Source of the DNA: Arthrobacter sp. 9V
GTDB taxonomy: Bacteria; Actinomycetota; Actinomycetes; Actinomycetales; Micrococcaceae
Direction of reading: 5' to 3'
Assembly (NCBI RefSeq): GCF_902506065.1
Contig: NZ_LR732912.1
Span: 1,536,718 to 1,600,717 of the forward strand
Length of the DNA stretch: 64,000 bases
Positions 47,867 to 56,577 of the stretch are shown piece after piece. How positions within the stretch are numbered: position 1 is the first letter of the stretch; each line of letters opens with the position of its first letter. The translations under genes and the position numbers were made by a program. The notes beneath the pieces are model-generated. The model was not told the DNA's origin. It ran no database searches and saw only the letters and a program-made list of their open reading frames with translations.

Positions 47867-49114
47867 CTAGGACAGCCACTGCCCATTGCGCATTACGCCC
47901 GTCAGTTCCAGATCTTGGTTTGTTACAACAACGTCGGCGCGTAGTCCCCGGCGGAGCCCACCTATTTCGTCGGAAAGTCCCAGGACTGCGGCCGGGACCG
48001 CGGTCGCTGAGCAGATAGCGTCCGGAAGTCCGACGCCGGCAGCCACAGTTTTGCTGACCACTTCAAGGAGAGTGGAGGTACCTCCCGCTATGGATCCGGT
48101 GGCGTCGAGTGTGGCCACGCCTTCGCTGACGGTGACCGGAGACGGGCCGAGCATGTAGCTGCCATCGGACAATCCTGCGGCGGCCATGGAATCGGTGACC
48201 AGAACGATGTTTCCTGCTCCCACCAGTTGGAAGACCGTTGCCACCGTGCTCGGGTCCAGGTGCGTTCCGTCGGCAATGAGTTCAACAACGGCCTTTCCCT
48301 CTTGGGCCATGCGCAGGCATGCAGCCACGGGTCCAGGGGCGCGGTGGTGCAAGGGCGGCATCCCATTGAAGAGGTGCGTGACGGTGGGCAGCGAGCTGAC
48401 GCCGTCAAATCCTGCTGACTCGAGTCCCTCGCGGGCTGCAGCCAGCGACGCTGCGGCTGTGGCGTCGTCGCAATCGGTGTGACCCAGCGAAGGCGTGACG
48501 CCATGGGAAGTCATCAGGTCCACCAATGCAGCCGCCCCGGGAAGCTCCGGGGCATAAGTCATGGTGGCCAGTTTGCCGGCCGCGGCGCCCACCAGCTCGT
48601 CCATGAGTTCCAGGTCAGGTTCCAACAAATAGTCAGGGTTCTGGGCGCCGCAGCGGGCGTGGGAAAGGAACGGGCCTTCCAGGTGAATGCCGGCCACCAG
48701 CCCCTCGTCCACGAGCTTCACGTAGAGCTCAATGCCTCGGAGGAGGTCTTCCCGGGGAGCGGTGACCATGCTTGCCAGGAAGGTGGTGGTTCCTGATCGA
48801 TGGAGAAAATCCACGGCCTTGCGTGCCGAGGCTTCCTCGCCCCCGGGGAAGTCTCCGCCATTGCCGCCATGGCAGTGCACGTCAACGAGGCCGGGAAAGA
48901 GGTAACTGCCGCTGGGAATGCCCAAGCGGATGGCGCTTTGAAAACCGTCGAACTCTTGGGGATCGAAGTCGCTGGCCGGTCCTGCGAAAGCGATCCTGTC
49001 GCCGTCCACGGCAACCAGGCCGTCTTCCACCACCTCGCCGTCGCTGACAAGCGTTCCTCTGATGATCTGATGGCTCGGAGCGGAAGAGGAGGGAAAAGGG
49101 GATGCAGCAGTCAT
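47867..49114 (-). CDS. nagA: N-acetylglucosamine-6-phosphate deacetylase
   Basis: A 415-aa amidohydrolase. The metal site is DVHCHGGNGGDF, the substrate/metal Glu is in GIHLEGPFLSHARCGAQNP, and later metal ligands include HTDCDD. It removes acetate from GlcNAc-6-P in amino sugar catabolism and cell wall recycling. I place the start at ATG 49114, which has no ribosome site but TAGAAT exactly 7 nt before it; an in-frame ATG at 49141 has GGGAG just upstream and would add 9 residues. nagB lies 10 kb away on the other strand. Confidence 0.93.
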   Translation of the reverse strand: MTAASPFPSSSAPSHQIIRGTLVSDGEVVEDGLVAVDGDRIAFAGPASDFDPQEFDGFQSAIRLGIPSGSYLFPGLVDVHCHGGNGGDFPGGEEASARKAVDFLHRSGTTTFLASMVTAPREDLLRGIELYVKLVDEGLVAGIHLEGPFLSHARCGAQNPDYLLEPDLELMDELVGAAAGKLATMTYAPELPGAAALVDLMTSHGVTPSLGHTDCDDATAAASLAAAREGLESAGFDGVSSLPTVTHLFNGMPPLHHRAPGPVAACLRMAQEGKAVVELIADGTHLDPSTVATVFQLVGAGNIVLVTDSMAAAGLSDGSYMLGPSPVTVSEGVATLDATGSIAGGTSTLLEVVSKTVAAGVGLPDAICSATAVPAAVLGLSDEIGGLRRGLRADVVVTNQDLELTGVMRNGQWLS

Positions 49115-49121
49115 GGTTTTG

Positions 49122-49127
49122 ATTCTA
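49122..49127 (-). promoter_or_regulatory. Leaderless -10 element (TAGAAT) for nagA
   Basis: On the minus strand TAGAAT ends 7 nt before the ATG at 49114. It decides between two candidate starts. Confidence 0.5.
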
Positions 49128-49161
49128 GTGGCCTGCGGCATAGTCTCCCGAAGACAGGAAC

Positions 49162-49866
49162 TTAGAAAAGCCGTGACTCGCTGTCATCCACGCCACGCAT
49201 GGCGTCATAATCCAGCGTGACGCAATCGATCCCGCGGTCGTTGGCCAGGACCTTGGCTTGGGGTTTGATCTGTTGCGCGGCGAAGATTCCCCGCACCGGC
49301 GCCAGCAGGGGGTCGCGGTTCAGCAATTCGAGGTACCGGGTGAGCTGTTCCACGCCGTCGATGTCTCCACGGCGTTTGAGTTCAATGGCAACAGTGGCGC
49401 CGTCAGCGTCCCTGGCCAGGATGTCCACGGGTCCGATAGCCGTGAAGTACTCGCGGCGTATAAGGGAGTAGCCGGACCCCAGGAGTTCGATTTGCTCGGC
49501 AAGGAGCCTTTGGAGGTCTGCTTCGACGCCGTCCTTGATCAGGCCGGGGTCGGTGCCGAGCTCATGCGAGGTGTCGTGCAGTTGCTCGTAGATGTTGATG
49601 ATGAGGCGATCATCTGTTTTGGCGGACTGAACGGTCCACTGTTCCACCACGCCTTCCTCCACTTCGGTCTCCTCAGGTGAAGTGACCCGAAGGGTCGCAG
49701 GGGGGCTCATCCAGTTCAGCGGCTTGTAGGAGCCGCCGTCGGAGTGCACCAACACCGAACCATCCGCCTTGACCAGCAGAAGCCGGGTAGCGAGGGGGAG
49801 ATGGGCCTTAAGGCGGCCAACGTAATCAACAGAACAACGGGCTATGACGAGTCGCACCCGCTCCAC
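49162..49866 (-). CDS. nucS: Mismatch-specific endonuclease NucS
   Basis: A 234-aa actinobacterial NucS/EndoMS. The N-terminal domain begins [17 protein letters not shown]; the catalytic nuclease domain carries [12 protein letters not shown] and [11 protein letters not shown] (the D...ExK nuclease core) near residues 140-165. The C-terminal residues SRLF resemble the beta-clamp-binding motif that activates NucS. It replaces MutS/MutL-type mismatch repair in this group. The start is GTG 49866; 48 bp separate it from a divergent zinc-ribbon gene. Confidence 0.95.
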   Translation of the reverse strand: MERVRLVIARCSVDYVGRLKAHLPLATRLLLVKADGSVLVHSDGGSYKPLNWMSPPATLRVTSPEETEVEEGVVEQWTVQSAKTDDRLIINIYEQLHDTSHELGTDPGLIKDGVEADLQRLLAEQIELLGSGYSLIRREYFTAIGPVDILARDADGATVAIELKRRGDIDGVEQLTRYLELLNRDPLLAPVRGIFAAQQIKPQAKVLANDRGIDCVTLDYDAMRGVDDSESRLF

Positions 49867-49914
49867 ATTACCGTCTCACCATCTTCAACACGGTGGCTGG
49901 GGCAGAATGGAACC

Positions 49915-50259
49915 ATGCCCCGCTCCAACCGTCCTCGTCGCAACGCGTCCAGTGCACGCTCCGGCAATGCCGGAGGCAAGTGGACAGAAGCGACGCCGGA
50001 GCTTGACCTGGAGCGGGCACGTGGCGGAATCGCCAGGCGGGAAAGCGCTCCGGATGGTGACTGGATAGTGCGTACCATGACGGCCAAGAAGGCGGAAAAG
50101 CAGTACATCTGCCCAGGGTGTTCCACTGCGATCGTCCCGGGGATCGCGCATCTGGTGGTGTGGTCTGACAGCCACTTGTTCGGACAAGCGGCAGGGCTGG
50201 CCGAACGCAGGCACTGGCACACCAACTGCTGGACGGGCCGGACGTACCGGTACCGCTGA
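49915..50259 (+). CDS. Small zinc-ribbon-like protein next to nucS
   Basis: A 114-aa protein with a basic, disordered N-terminal 60 residues (RSNRPRRNASS...) and a short putative metal-binding part: CPGC near residue 65 and HWHTNCW near 103. I recognise no family function, though a protein of this sort is a usual neighbour of nucS. ATG 49915 is preceded by CAGAAT at 6 nt, suggesting a leaderless transcript divergent from nucS. The longer frame to 49744 overlaps nucS and is a mirror. Confidence 0.7.
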   Translation: MPRSNRPRRNASSARSGNAGGKWTEATPELDLERARGGIARRESAPDGDWIVRTMTAKKAEKQYICPGCSTAIVPGIAHLVVWSDSHLFGQAAGLAERRHWHTNCWTGRTYRYR

Positions 50260-50265
50260 TTCCTT

Positions 50266-50271
50266 TAGGCT
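50266..50271 (+). promoter_or_regulatory. Leaderless -10 element (TAGGCT) for the 50279 hydrolase
   Basis: TAGGCT ends 7 nt before the ATG, and no ribosome site is visible. It follows the zinc-ribbon stop by 6 bp. Confidence 0.55.
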
Positions 50272-50278
50272 TGGTTGC

Positions 50279-51073
50279 ATGACTTTCGACCCCGCCTCGT
50301 TCGTTTTCACCCCGCAGGACGCGCCCTCGGAAATCCGCGCGTCAACGGTCCTGCCCGCCGTGCGCGAGAATGTGGAATTCACCACAGAGGACGGCAAAGT
50401 GCTGCTGGGCGAGCTCGCGCTCCCGGAATCGGGAGAGATCACAGCCACGCTGATTACCCTCCACCCCTTGCCCACCCACGGTGGATTCATGGATTCGCAC
50501 GTGTACCGCAAGGCGTCCTACAGGCTGCCTGCGCTGGCGGGCGTTGCGGTGCTGCGCTTCAATACACGCGGTACGGCGTCGCCACGCGGTACCAGTGATG
50601 GCCGGTTCGAGGAAGGAATCGGTGAGCGCTACGACGTCGAGGCAGCTGTCCGTTTCGCCGTGGAACGCGGGCTACCCAACCGGTGGCTTGTGGGGTGGTC
50701 TTTCGGCACTGAGCTTGCCCTCATGTACGGGGCGGTGGAGCCCGTGGCGGCGCTGATCGAGGGTGCTGTGTTGCTTTCCCCGCCCCTACACCGTGCCACG
50801 GACGTCCACCTTAAGGAGTGGGCGGAGTCAGAGAAGCCTCTGACGGTTCTTGTCCCTGAGCATGATGACTACCTTCAGCCTGCCGAAGCAGCCCGGCGAT
50901 TCAGCCTGGTTCCGCAGGCCCGGGTTGTCGGCGTCGACGGTGCCAAGCACCTCTGGGTGGGCGAGAAGTACGCTGCCCGCGTCTTGAATGAAATCGTCGA
51001 CGACGTCACTCCGGCAGGTGCTGGCGCGCACGGACTGCCTCGGGAGTGGGCGGGGCCCGTAGCAGTCAGCTAG
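50279..51073 (+). CDS. Alpha/beta hydrolase
   Basis: A 264-aa hydrolase. The nucleophile elbow is VGWSFGTELALMY (Ser near residue 141), oxyanion residues lie near LHPLPTHGGF, and a catalytic His is plausible in DGAKHLWVGEKY near residue 224. It resembles small dienelactone-hydrolase- or CocE-like esterases without a signal peptide. The substrate is unknown. Its tail overlaps the convergent AI-2E family gene by 4 bp. Confidence 0.85.
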   Translation: MTFDPASFVFTPQDAPSEIRASTVLPAVRENVEFTTEDGKVLLGELALPESGEITATLITLHPLPTHGGFMDSHVYRKASYRLPALAGVAVLRFNTRGTASPRGTSDGRFEEGIGERYDVEAAVRFAVERGLPNRWLVGWSFGTELALMYGAVEPVAALIEGAVLLSPPLHRATDVHLKEWAESEKPLTVLVPEHDDYLQPAEAARRFSLVPQARVVGVDGAKHLWVGEKYAARVLNEIVDDVTPAGAGAHGLPREWAGPVAVS

Positions 51074-52380
51074 TGCCGGTCTTGCCGGACGATGAATACT
51101 TCCTTGATCAACAGCATGATCGCTGCTGCGGTGGGAATGGCGATCAGCGCACCCAGCACCCCCAGCAGGCTGCCGCCGGCAATGACCGAGATCACGGCCA
51201 CTGCTCCCGGAACGGCAACTGCCCGCTGCATGATGCGCGGCGAGATGAAGTATGCCTCGAACTGGAGGTAGGCGAAGTAGGCGATCGCATAAATTACGGC
51301 TGTCTGCCAGCCGGCGGTGAGAGCTACCAGGATGACCACCACAGCGGCGATCATTCCACCCACCAGGGGAATGAATGCCAGCAGGGCAACAACGAAGGCA
51401 AGCAGGACGCTGAACGGGATGCCCAGGATGGTCATCAGGATGAAGGCGAAAATTGCGTTGAGGAGTGCCACGCACACCTGGCCGATCACGTAATTGCCCA
51501 CCGAATCCGTGATCGCCTCGGAGAGTGCCTCAACACGCGGACGGCGGGACCGGGGGGCCAGGCGGTAAGCCCACTTCTTCATGGACGGCAGGGCGGCCAG
51601 GAAGTACAGGCTCAGGACCAGAACGATCAGTGATCCGAACAGGCCGTTGGCCACTGTGGAACCGAAACCGACCACACCTCCGAAGATGCCGCCCATTGCC
51701 TCAGGGTCTTTGACGAATTTGTCCAGCTCTGTGGTGATGCGGTCGCGCACGCCAAATTGGCTGTCAGCGTTGCGGAAGAAGTCGGAATCGAGGAAGCCGC
51801 GGATCCATTCCGGGGCTTGGCGGACGATTTCCGATACCTGCTCCACGATGGTGGGAATCAGTGTGGCGAAGAAACCGGCCACCGCGAGCACCAGCGCTGA
51901 GACGGAGATGAGAATCCCGGCGGGCCGGGGGACCTTACGGCCTTCAAGCCAGCGCACCACGGGATCCAGTCCAAGGGCAATGAACAGTGCGGCCACGATC
52001 CACAAAATGAGTTGGGTGGTGTTGCTGGCGACGTAGAACACGGCCAGGGCAATACCGACGCCGGCGGTACCCATGAATCCCACATACACAGGATGCTGGG
52101 ACGACATTCTCGGGCCAGGGGCGCCGAAGCCATGGTCGTCCTCCGGATGGAAGCCTTCGCTGCCCTCGTCGGACTCAGCCTCCGGTGGCATCTCAAAGCG
52201 CACCCGGTTTCGGGCGCCGGGAATGGGCTGCCGAAGCCTGCGGCTGATGGCAGCGAGACGTCCGGTGCGGACAGGAACCGTCGTAGCCTTGCCCTCGGAA
52301 GCAGCACTTCCCGCTATAGGGGAATCCACCGAACTTGAGCCAGGCTCATCGGAGGGACGGGGCTCCATGTGGTCTTTCAC
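51070..52380 (-). CDS. AI-2E family transporter
   Basis: A 436-aa membrane protein with a 100-residue disordered N-terminus and about eight helices (AI-2E/PerM family). Members export autoinducer-2, or act as Na+/H+ antiporters or regulators of small-molecule flux; substrate is not predictable. Conserved landmarks: LDPVVRWLEGRKVPRPAGILI and FIPLVGGMIAAVVVILVAL. The start is GTG 52380 (alternatively ATG 52368); the N-terminal region is polar in either case. Confidence 0.88.
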   Translation of the reverse strand: MKDHMEPRPSDEPGSSSVDSPIAGSAASEGKATTVPVRTGRLAAISRRLRQPIPGARNRVRFEMPPEAESDEGSEGFHPEDDHGFGAPGPRMSSQHPVYVGFMGTAGVGIALAVFYVASNTTQLILWIVAALFIALGLDPVVRWLEGRKVPRPAGILISVSALVLAVAGFFATLIPTIVEQVSEIVRQAPEWIRGFLDSDFFRNADSQFGVRDRITTELDKFVKDPEAMGGIFGGVVGFGSTVANGLFGSLIVLVLSLYFLAALPSMKKWAYRLAPRSRRPRVEALSEAITDSVGNYVIGQVCVALLNAIFAFILMTILGIPFSVLLAFVVALLAFIPLVGGMIAAVVVILVALTAGWQTAVIYAIAYFAYLQFEAYFISPRIMQRAVAVPGAVAVISVIAGGSLLGVLGALIAIPTAAAIMLLIKEVFIVRQDRH

Positions 52381-52597
52381 GCGGTTTAGCTGCCTTTTCA
52401 GTGGTGGTACAGGGTGGACTTAGGCGTTGGGAGGCCCGGAGATCATGATCATCGCCACACTATCAGGAGCGCGGAATGGCACCGGAGCGGCGCGGTGGCG
52501 GGCTTTTCTGCATGTCAGGGAGATCGCCTCGATCTGACTCTCTGATAACAAAACGGTTACCCTTGAAGTTCAACGACCGCTGATGATAGGTGATCCT

Positions 52598-54400
52598 GTG
52601 CGTTTGAAGACTGCAGCCTTGCTGGTGCTGCTGGGCCTGCTGACGATGCTGGCCGGTATTGGCCAGCTGACTTTTTGGGCCCCCGCTGAGACCGTGACGG
52701 CGTCGGTTCCGAGCGATACCAAAGCTGCCCCGCTGACCGTAATCGACCAAAAGTTGATTGACCTTCATGACGGGCCGGTGAAGATCAAGATCCAGGGCGA
52801 AGGCAACTTCATCGTCGCTACCGGACGGCCGGACGACGTCGAAGCCTGGGTTGGCAAGACGGCCCACAACACGCTGACGGGCGTCTCCTCGGACCAGAAG
52901 TCGCTGGAAGTTTCCACCGCAGACGGAGAGGCCACGGCGCCGTCCCCGGCTGGATCCGATTTGTGGGTCAGCACCGAGAACGCCAGTGGCGATCTGGACT
53001 ATACGTGGAACCCTCCCGCTGAAGGTGAGTGGTCCCTGCTGGTAGCCGGCGACGGTACCCAGCCTGCGCCGTCGTCGATTTCCATGACCTTCCCGAACAA
53101 CGCCACCACCCCCTGGGCGGTGCCGCTGATTGTTCTGGGCATCATCATCATCCTGGTGGGAGCGGCACTGCCGTTCATCGCCAAAGCCCTCCGTAACCGG
53201 CGCAAGGACGACGACGATCACCCGCGCGATGGTGGGGAAACCACAACGCTGCCGATCCAGTCCTCAACAACACAGTCGCCTGAGATCAAGTCGACGACGG
53301 TTCAGTCCCCTGAGGTCAAGTCGCCTACGGGTGAGGAAGGCCCCCGTCGTGGTGCCGGAGCTGCCGGAACAGAAGGGCCGGCCCTCCGGATCACGGCACT
53401 TGCTGCCACATTGGCTGCGGTCATGGTGGCCGGGACAGCGATCGCTGCCCAGGCCACCACGACCCCCGAGGCCACGCCGGCTTCCTCCGCCGCAGCTCCA
53501 GCCGAGGGCGGAACGCCGGTCATGCTGGAGTCCCAGCTGCAGCGCATCCTTGAGCAGGTAGCCAGCACTGTGGATGCAGCGGATGCGGCGAAGGACGCAG
53601 CAAAGCTGGCTCCGCGCGTCGACAAGATGGAACTGCAGATCCGGACACAGAATTACAAGATCCGGTCCACCGTTTCTGCGTACGAGCCGCGCATGCCGGT
53701 CCGGGCTACCAAGCTTCAAAGCAGCGTTATCAGCACCAAACGTGACTGGCCGCGTACGGTCTTTGCCCTCACCCAGGGCGAGGGCAACGTTGTGCCGCAG
53801 GTTCTGACCTTGGTGCAGCTTTCGCCGCGTGAAAACTACAAGCTGTGGGGTAGCGCGCCGCTCCAGCCTGGCACCAACTTCCCTTCCTTCCCGGTTCCGC
53901 GCAAGGGAACAGAGCCAGTACCGGCCAGTGACAGCACAGGATTGGCCTACAGCGGTAACCAGGCTTTGGAAATACTGAGTGAAATGCTCACCAATCCGGA
54001 GTCGCCCAACCGCAGCAAGCTGGCCGATGGGCAGTCCTCTCCGTACATTGCAGGGGCACTGGCCTACCAGGCGGACACCGTAAAGAACGGAACCAGCGCC
54101 AACTTCAAGTTCACCCACACGCCGGTTACCAACCAGACCGTGGTGCTGAGGACTGCGGACGGCGGGGCCGTGGTTGTGGGACGACTGGACTTCGCTTTTG
54201 AGGGCACGCCCAAGGCGGCAGGGGACAAACTCATCCTAGAAGACGATTCCGCAGTGTTCGCCGGTGGGAAGGAAACCACCACGGGCATGGTTCTGAACTT
54301 CGCTGAATCAGTAGCCGTGTACATTCCGCCGGCAGGTTCTGCCGATCCCATGAAGCTCGTGGCAGCTACCCGCGGGTTGGTCGGGGCCAGCTTCAAATAG
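52598..54400 (+). CDS. Multi-domain membrane protein of unknown function
   Basis: A 600-aa protein. One hydrophobic helix (residues about 5-22) serves as a signal or anchor; an extracytoplasmic region to residue 165 follows; a second helix lies near 176-196 (VPLIVLGIIIILVGAALPFI); next is a polar linker containing a repeated pattern around QSPEIKSTTVQSPEVKS; a third helix is near 262-280 (ITALAATLAAVMVAGTAIA); and the C-terminal 300 residues are probably outside. I do not recognise the family. GTG 52598 has AGGTGA 5 nt upstream; an ATG at 52583 is also in frame. The 200 bp upstream (52381-52597) holds no gene. Confidence 0.75.
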   Translation: MRLKTAALLVLLGLLTMLAGIGQLTFWAPAETVTASVPSDTKAAPLTVIDQKLIDLHDGPVKIKIQGEGNFIVATGRPDDVEAWVGKTAHNTLTGVSSDQKSLEVSTADGEATAPSPAGSDLWVSTENASGDLDYTWNPPAEGEWSLLVAGDGTQPAPSSISMTFPNNATTPWAVPLIVLGIIIILVGAALPFIAKALRNRRKDDDDHPRDGGETTTLPIQSSTTQSPEIKSTTVQSPEVKSPTGEEGPRRGAGAAGTEGPALRITALAATLAAVMVAGTAIAAQATTTPEATPASSAAAPAEGGTPVMLESQLQRILEQVASTVDAADAAKDAAKLAPRVDKMELQIRTQNYKIRSTVSAYEPRMPVRATKLQSSVISTKRDWPRTVFALTQGEGNVVPQVLTLVQLSPRENYKLWGSAPLQPGTNFPSFPVPRKGTEPVPASDSTGLAYSGNQALEILSEMLTNPESPNRSKLADGQSSPYIAGALAYQADTVKNGTSANFKFTHTPVTNQTVVLRTADGGAVVVGRLDFAFEGTPKAAGDKLILEDDSAVFAGGKETTTGMVLNFAESVAVYIPPAGSADPMKLVAATRGLVGASFK

Positions 54401-54425
54401 GGCATACCCATGGCAGGGCAGCGGC

Positions 54426-54431
54426 TAGAGT
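54426..54431 (+). promoter_or_regulatory. Leaderless -10 element (TAGAGT) for the 54439 gene
   Basis: TAGAGT ends 7 nt before the ATG at 54439, and no ribosome site is present. Confidence 0.45.
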
Positions 54432-54438
54432 GGACGGT

Positions 54439-55437
54439 ATGAGTTCGCCCGGATACCGACCCACTCCAGCCGCTGCCAGCCAGCTCAATCTTCGCGGTGC
54501 CGTTGACCTTTCGTCGCTGCGCCGCCCTGCCGCCCCGCCGGCGCCCGCGCCTTCTGCCCCAGCCGACGGCGGATCATCTGCGGATGCCACCCCGCCGGGG
54601 GGCGAAACCGGCAAAGCGCCACTTCGGGTAGATGCCACCGAATCGAATTTCCAGGATCTGGTGCAACTCTCAGCACAGATCCCCGTGCTCTTCCTGCTTT
54701 GGTCGCGCTACGCACCGGAGTCACCTGCCGTTCTCGAAGCAGCCGAGCGCGTTGTGGAAAGCTACGGTGGCCGCTTGGTCCTTGCAGCCGCGGATGTTGA
54801 CACTTTCCCCCAGCTTGCACAGGCCTTCCAGGTTCAGGCTGTTCCCACAGCAGTTGCTGTGGTCAAGGGACAGCCCGTCCCTCTTTTCCAAGGTCCGGCA
54901 GATGATGAACAGATCCGGAACCTTGTAGAGGAACTCCTGAAGGTTGCCGCAGCCAACGGCGTCGCGGGCAGCATCAGTGACGCTGCCGCGGCAGAAGACG
55001 CGGAGCCGGCGCCTCTTCCGCCACTTCACCAAGCGGCCATTGACGCCATTGAGGCCGGCGACTACGCCGGGGCAGTAGCGGCCTATAAGCAGGCTCTTCT
55101 CGAGCAGCCTGCAGATGCCGATGCCAAAGCCGGTTTGGCGCAGGTTGAACTGATGGCAAGGTTGGAAAAACTCTCCGCACCCGAGGCAGAGAGTCTCCGT
55201 GACCTGGCCGCGAAAGAACCGGACAACGTCCAGGCTCAGTTGACTGTTGCTGACCTCGATATTTCCGGCGGCCACATTGACGACGCCTTTAAGCGCATCA
55301 TCACCTTCATTGGCAGGAACTTCGGGCCCGAGCGCGAGACTGCCCGTGTACGCCTCCTTGAGCTTTTCGAGGTTGTAGGTACTCAGGACGAGCGGGTGGC
55401 CAAGGCCCGGCAGGGGCTCGCGAGGGTTCTTTTCTAG
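54439..55437 (+). CDS. Thioredoxin-fold/TPR protein without active-site cysteines (CnoX-like)
   Basis: A 332-aa protein. A Pro/Ala-rich N-terminus (about 60 residues) precedes a thioredoxin-like domain (residues about 65-175; FLLWSRYAPESPAVLE replaces the usual WCxxC, so it is redox-inactive) and then TPR repeats (near 195-330; YKQALLEQPADADAKAGLAQVELM). This architecture matches the chaperedoxin CnoX/YbbN family, which protects unfolded proteins and hands them to chaperones. ATG 54439 follows a TAGAGT -10. The stop overlaps the next GTG. Confidence 0.82.
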   Translation: MSSPGYRPTPAAASQLNLRGAVDLSSLRRPAAPPAPAPSAPADGGSSADATPPGGETGKAPLRVDATESNFQDLVQLSAQIPVLFLLWSRYAPESPAVLEAAERVVESYGGRLVLAAADVDTFPQLAQAFQVQAVPTAVAVVKGQPVPLFQGPADDEQIRNLVEELLKVAAANGVAGSISDAAAAEDAEPAPLPPLHQAAIDAIEAGDYAGAVAAYKQALLEQPADADAKAGLAQVELMARLEKLSAPEAESLRDLAAKEPDNVQAQLTVADLDISGGHIDDAFKRIITFIGRNFGPERETARVRLLELFEVVGTQDERVAKARQGLARVLF

Positions 55438-56537
55438 TGCCGTCCGCCCTGTTCACGCCGCTTCAGCTGCGTTCCCTCACGGTTGCGCACCGTGGCTGGG
55501 TATCGCCCATGTGCCAGTACAGTTGCCACCCGGAGACCGGCGAGGGCGTTCCTCACGACTGGCACTTGATGCACCTGGGCTCTTTTGCCGCTGGCGGTGC
55601 CGCGTTGATCCTTACCGAGGCAGCTGCGGTTAACGCCGCAGGCAGGATCAGTCCGCTGGACGCCGGCTTGTACTCTGATGAGCAAACCGCCGGATGGGAG
55701 CGGATAGTGGCCTTCATCCACCGGCATGGTGCTGTTGACGCCAAGATCGGTGTCCAACTTGCACACGCGGGACGCAAAGCATCCACGTACTGGCCGTTTT
55801 CCGATCGCTCCGGCTCTGTCCCGGAAAGCGAGGGTGGCTGGGTCACCGTGGGCCCGGGCAGCGATCCTTTTGACGGCTATGCTTCCCCGGAGGTTATGAG
55901 CGAAGAGGATATCCACGCTGTGGTGGCAGACTTTGCCGCCGCTGCCAAGCGCGCGGTGGACGTGGGTTTCGACACCGTGGAGATTCACGGAGCCCACGGG
56001 TATCTGCTTCACCAGTTCCAAAGCCCGCTGATCAACACGCGGACGGACCGCTGGGGTGGCAGCGAAGAAGGGCGTAACCGGCTGATGCTGGCGGTGGTGG
56101 ATGCTGTCAGGGAAGTCATTCCCGACTCAATGCCACTGCTGCTCCGTATCTCCGCATCGGACTGGGCAGAGGGCGGGGTTGACGTGGAGGCCTCAGTGCG
56201 GCTGGCCCGTGCCGCTGCCGAACGCGGCGTTGACCTGGTGGACGTCTCCAGCGGCGGCGCAGTTGCGCATCAACAGATCAGGGCCGTGCCCGGCTATCAG
56301 GCCGGGTTCGCCCAGCAGGTGAAGCACGACGCCGGTGTTCTCACCGGTGCGGTTGGCTTACTCACCAGCCCCACCCAGGCCGAGGATATTGTGGCCAACG
56401 GCAGGGCAGATGCGGTTTTCATGGCCCGTGCCGCCCTGCGTGATCCGCACTGGTGGCTCAGGGCTGCTTACGAACTGGGCCATGACATCAGGTGGGTTCC
56501 GCAGTACCAGCGGGCGGTTCCCCGCCACGGCTTCTAG
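55437..56537 (+). CDS. Old Yellow Enzyme family NADH:flavin oxidoreductase
   Basis: A 366-aa FMN-dependent ene-reductase of the YqjM/thermophilic-like class. Landmarks: the regulatory Cys in SPMCQYSC (near residue 24), HAGRKAST (near 107), the His pair in EIHGAHGYLLHQF (near 184) and ARAALRDPHWWLRAA near the C-terminus. It reduces activated double bonds of enones, maleimides and nitroesters. The start is GTG 55437, overlapping the upstream stop by one base, so the pair are co-translated. Confidence 0.93.
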   Translation: MPSALFTPLQLRSLTVAHRGWVSPMCQYSCHPETGEGVPHDWHLMHLGSFAAGGAALILTEAAAVNAAGRISPLDAGLYSDEQTAGWERIVAFIHRHGAVDAKIGVQLAHAGRKASTYWPFSDRSGSVPESEGGWVTVGPGSDPFDGYASPEVMSEEDIHAVVADFAAAAKRAVDVGFDTVEIHGAHGYLLHQFQSPLINTRTDRWGGSEEGRNRLMLAVVDAVREVIPDSMPLLLRISASDWAEGGVDVEASVRLARAAAERGVDLVDVSSGGAVAHQQIRAVPGYQAGFAQQVKHDAGVLTGAVGLLTSPTQAEDIVANGRADAVFMARAALRDPHWWLRAAYELGHDIRWVPQYQRAVPRHGF

Positions 56538-56565
56538 GACCTCCGCGGGTTTCTCCCGGCAAGGT

Positions 56566-56571
56566 TAGGCT
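56566..56571 (+). promoter_or_regulatory. Leaderless -10 element (TAGGCT) for the ABC exporter
   Basis: TAGGCT is 6 nt before the ATG at 56578, and no ribosome binding site is seen. Confidence 0.55.
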
Positions 56572-56577
56572 GGGTTC

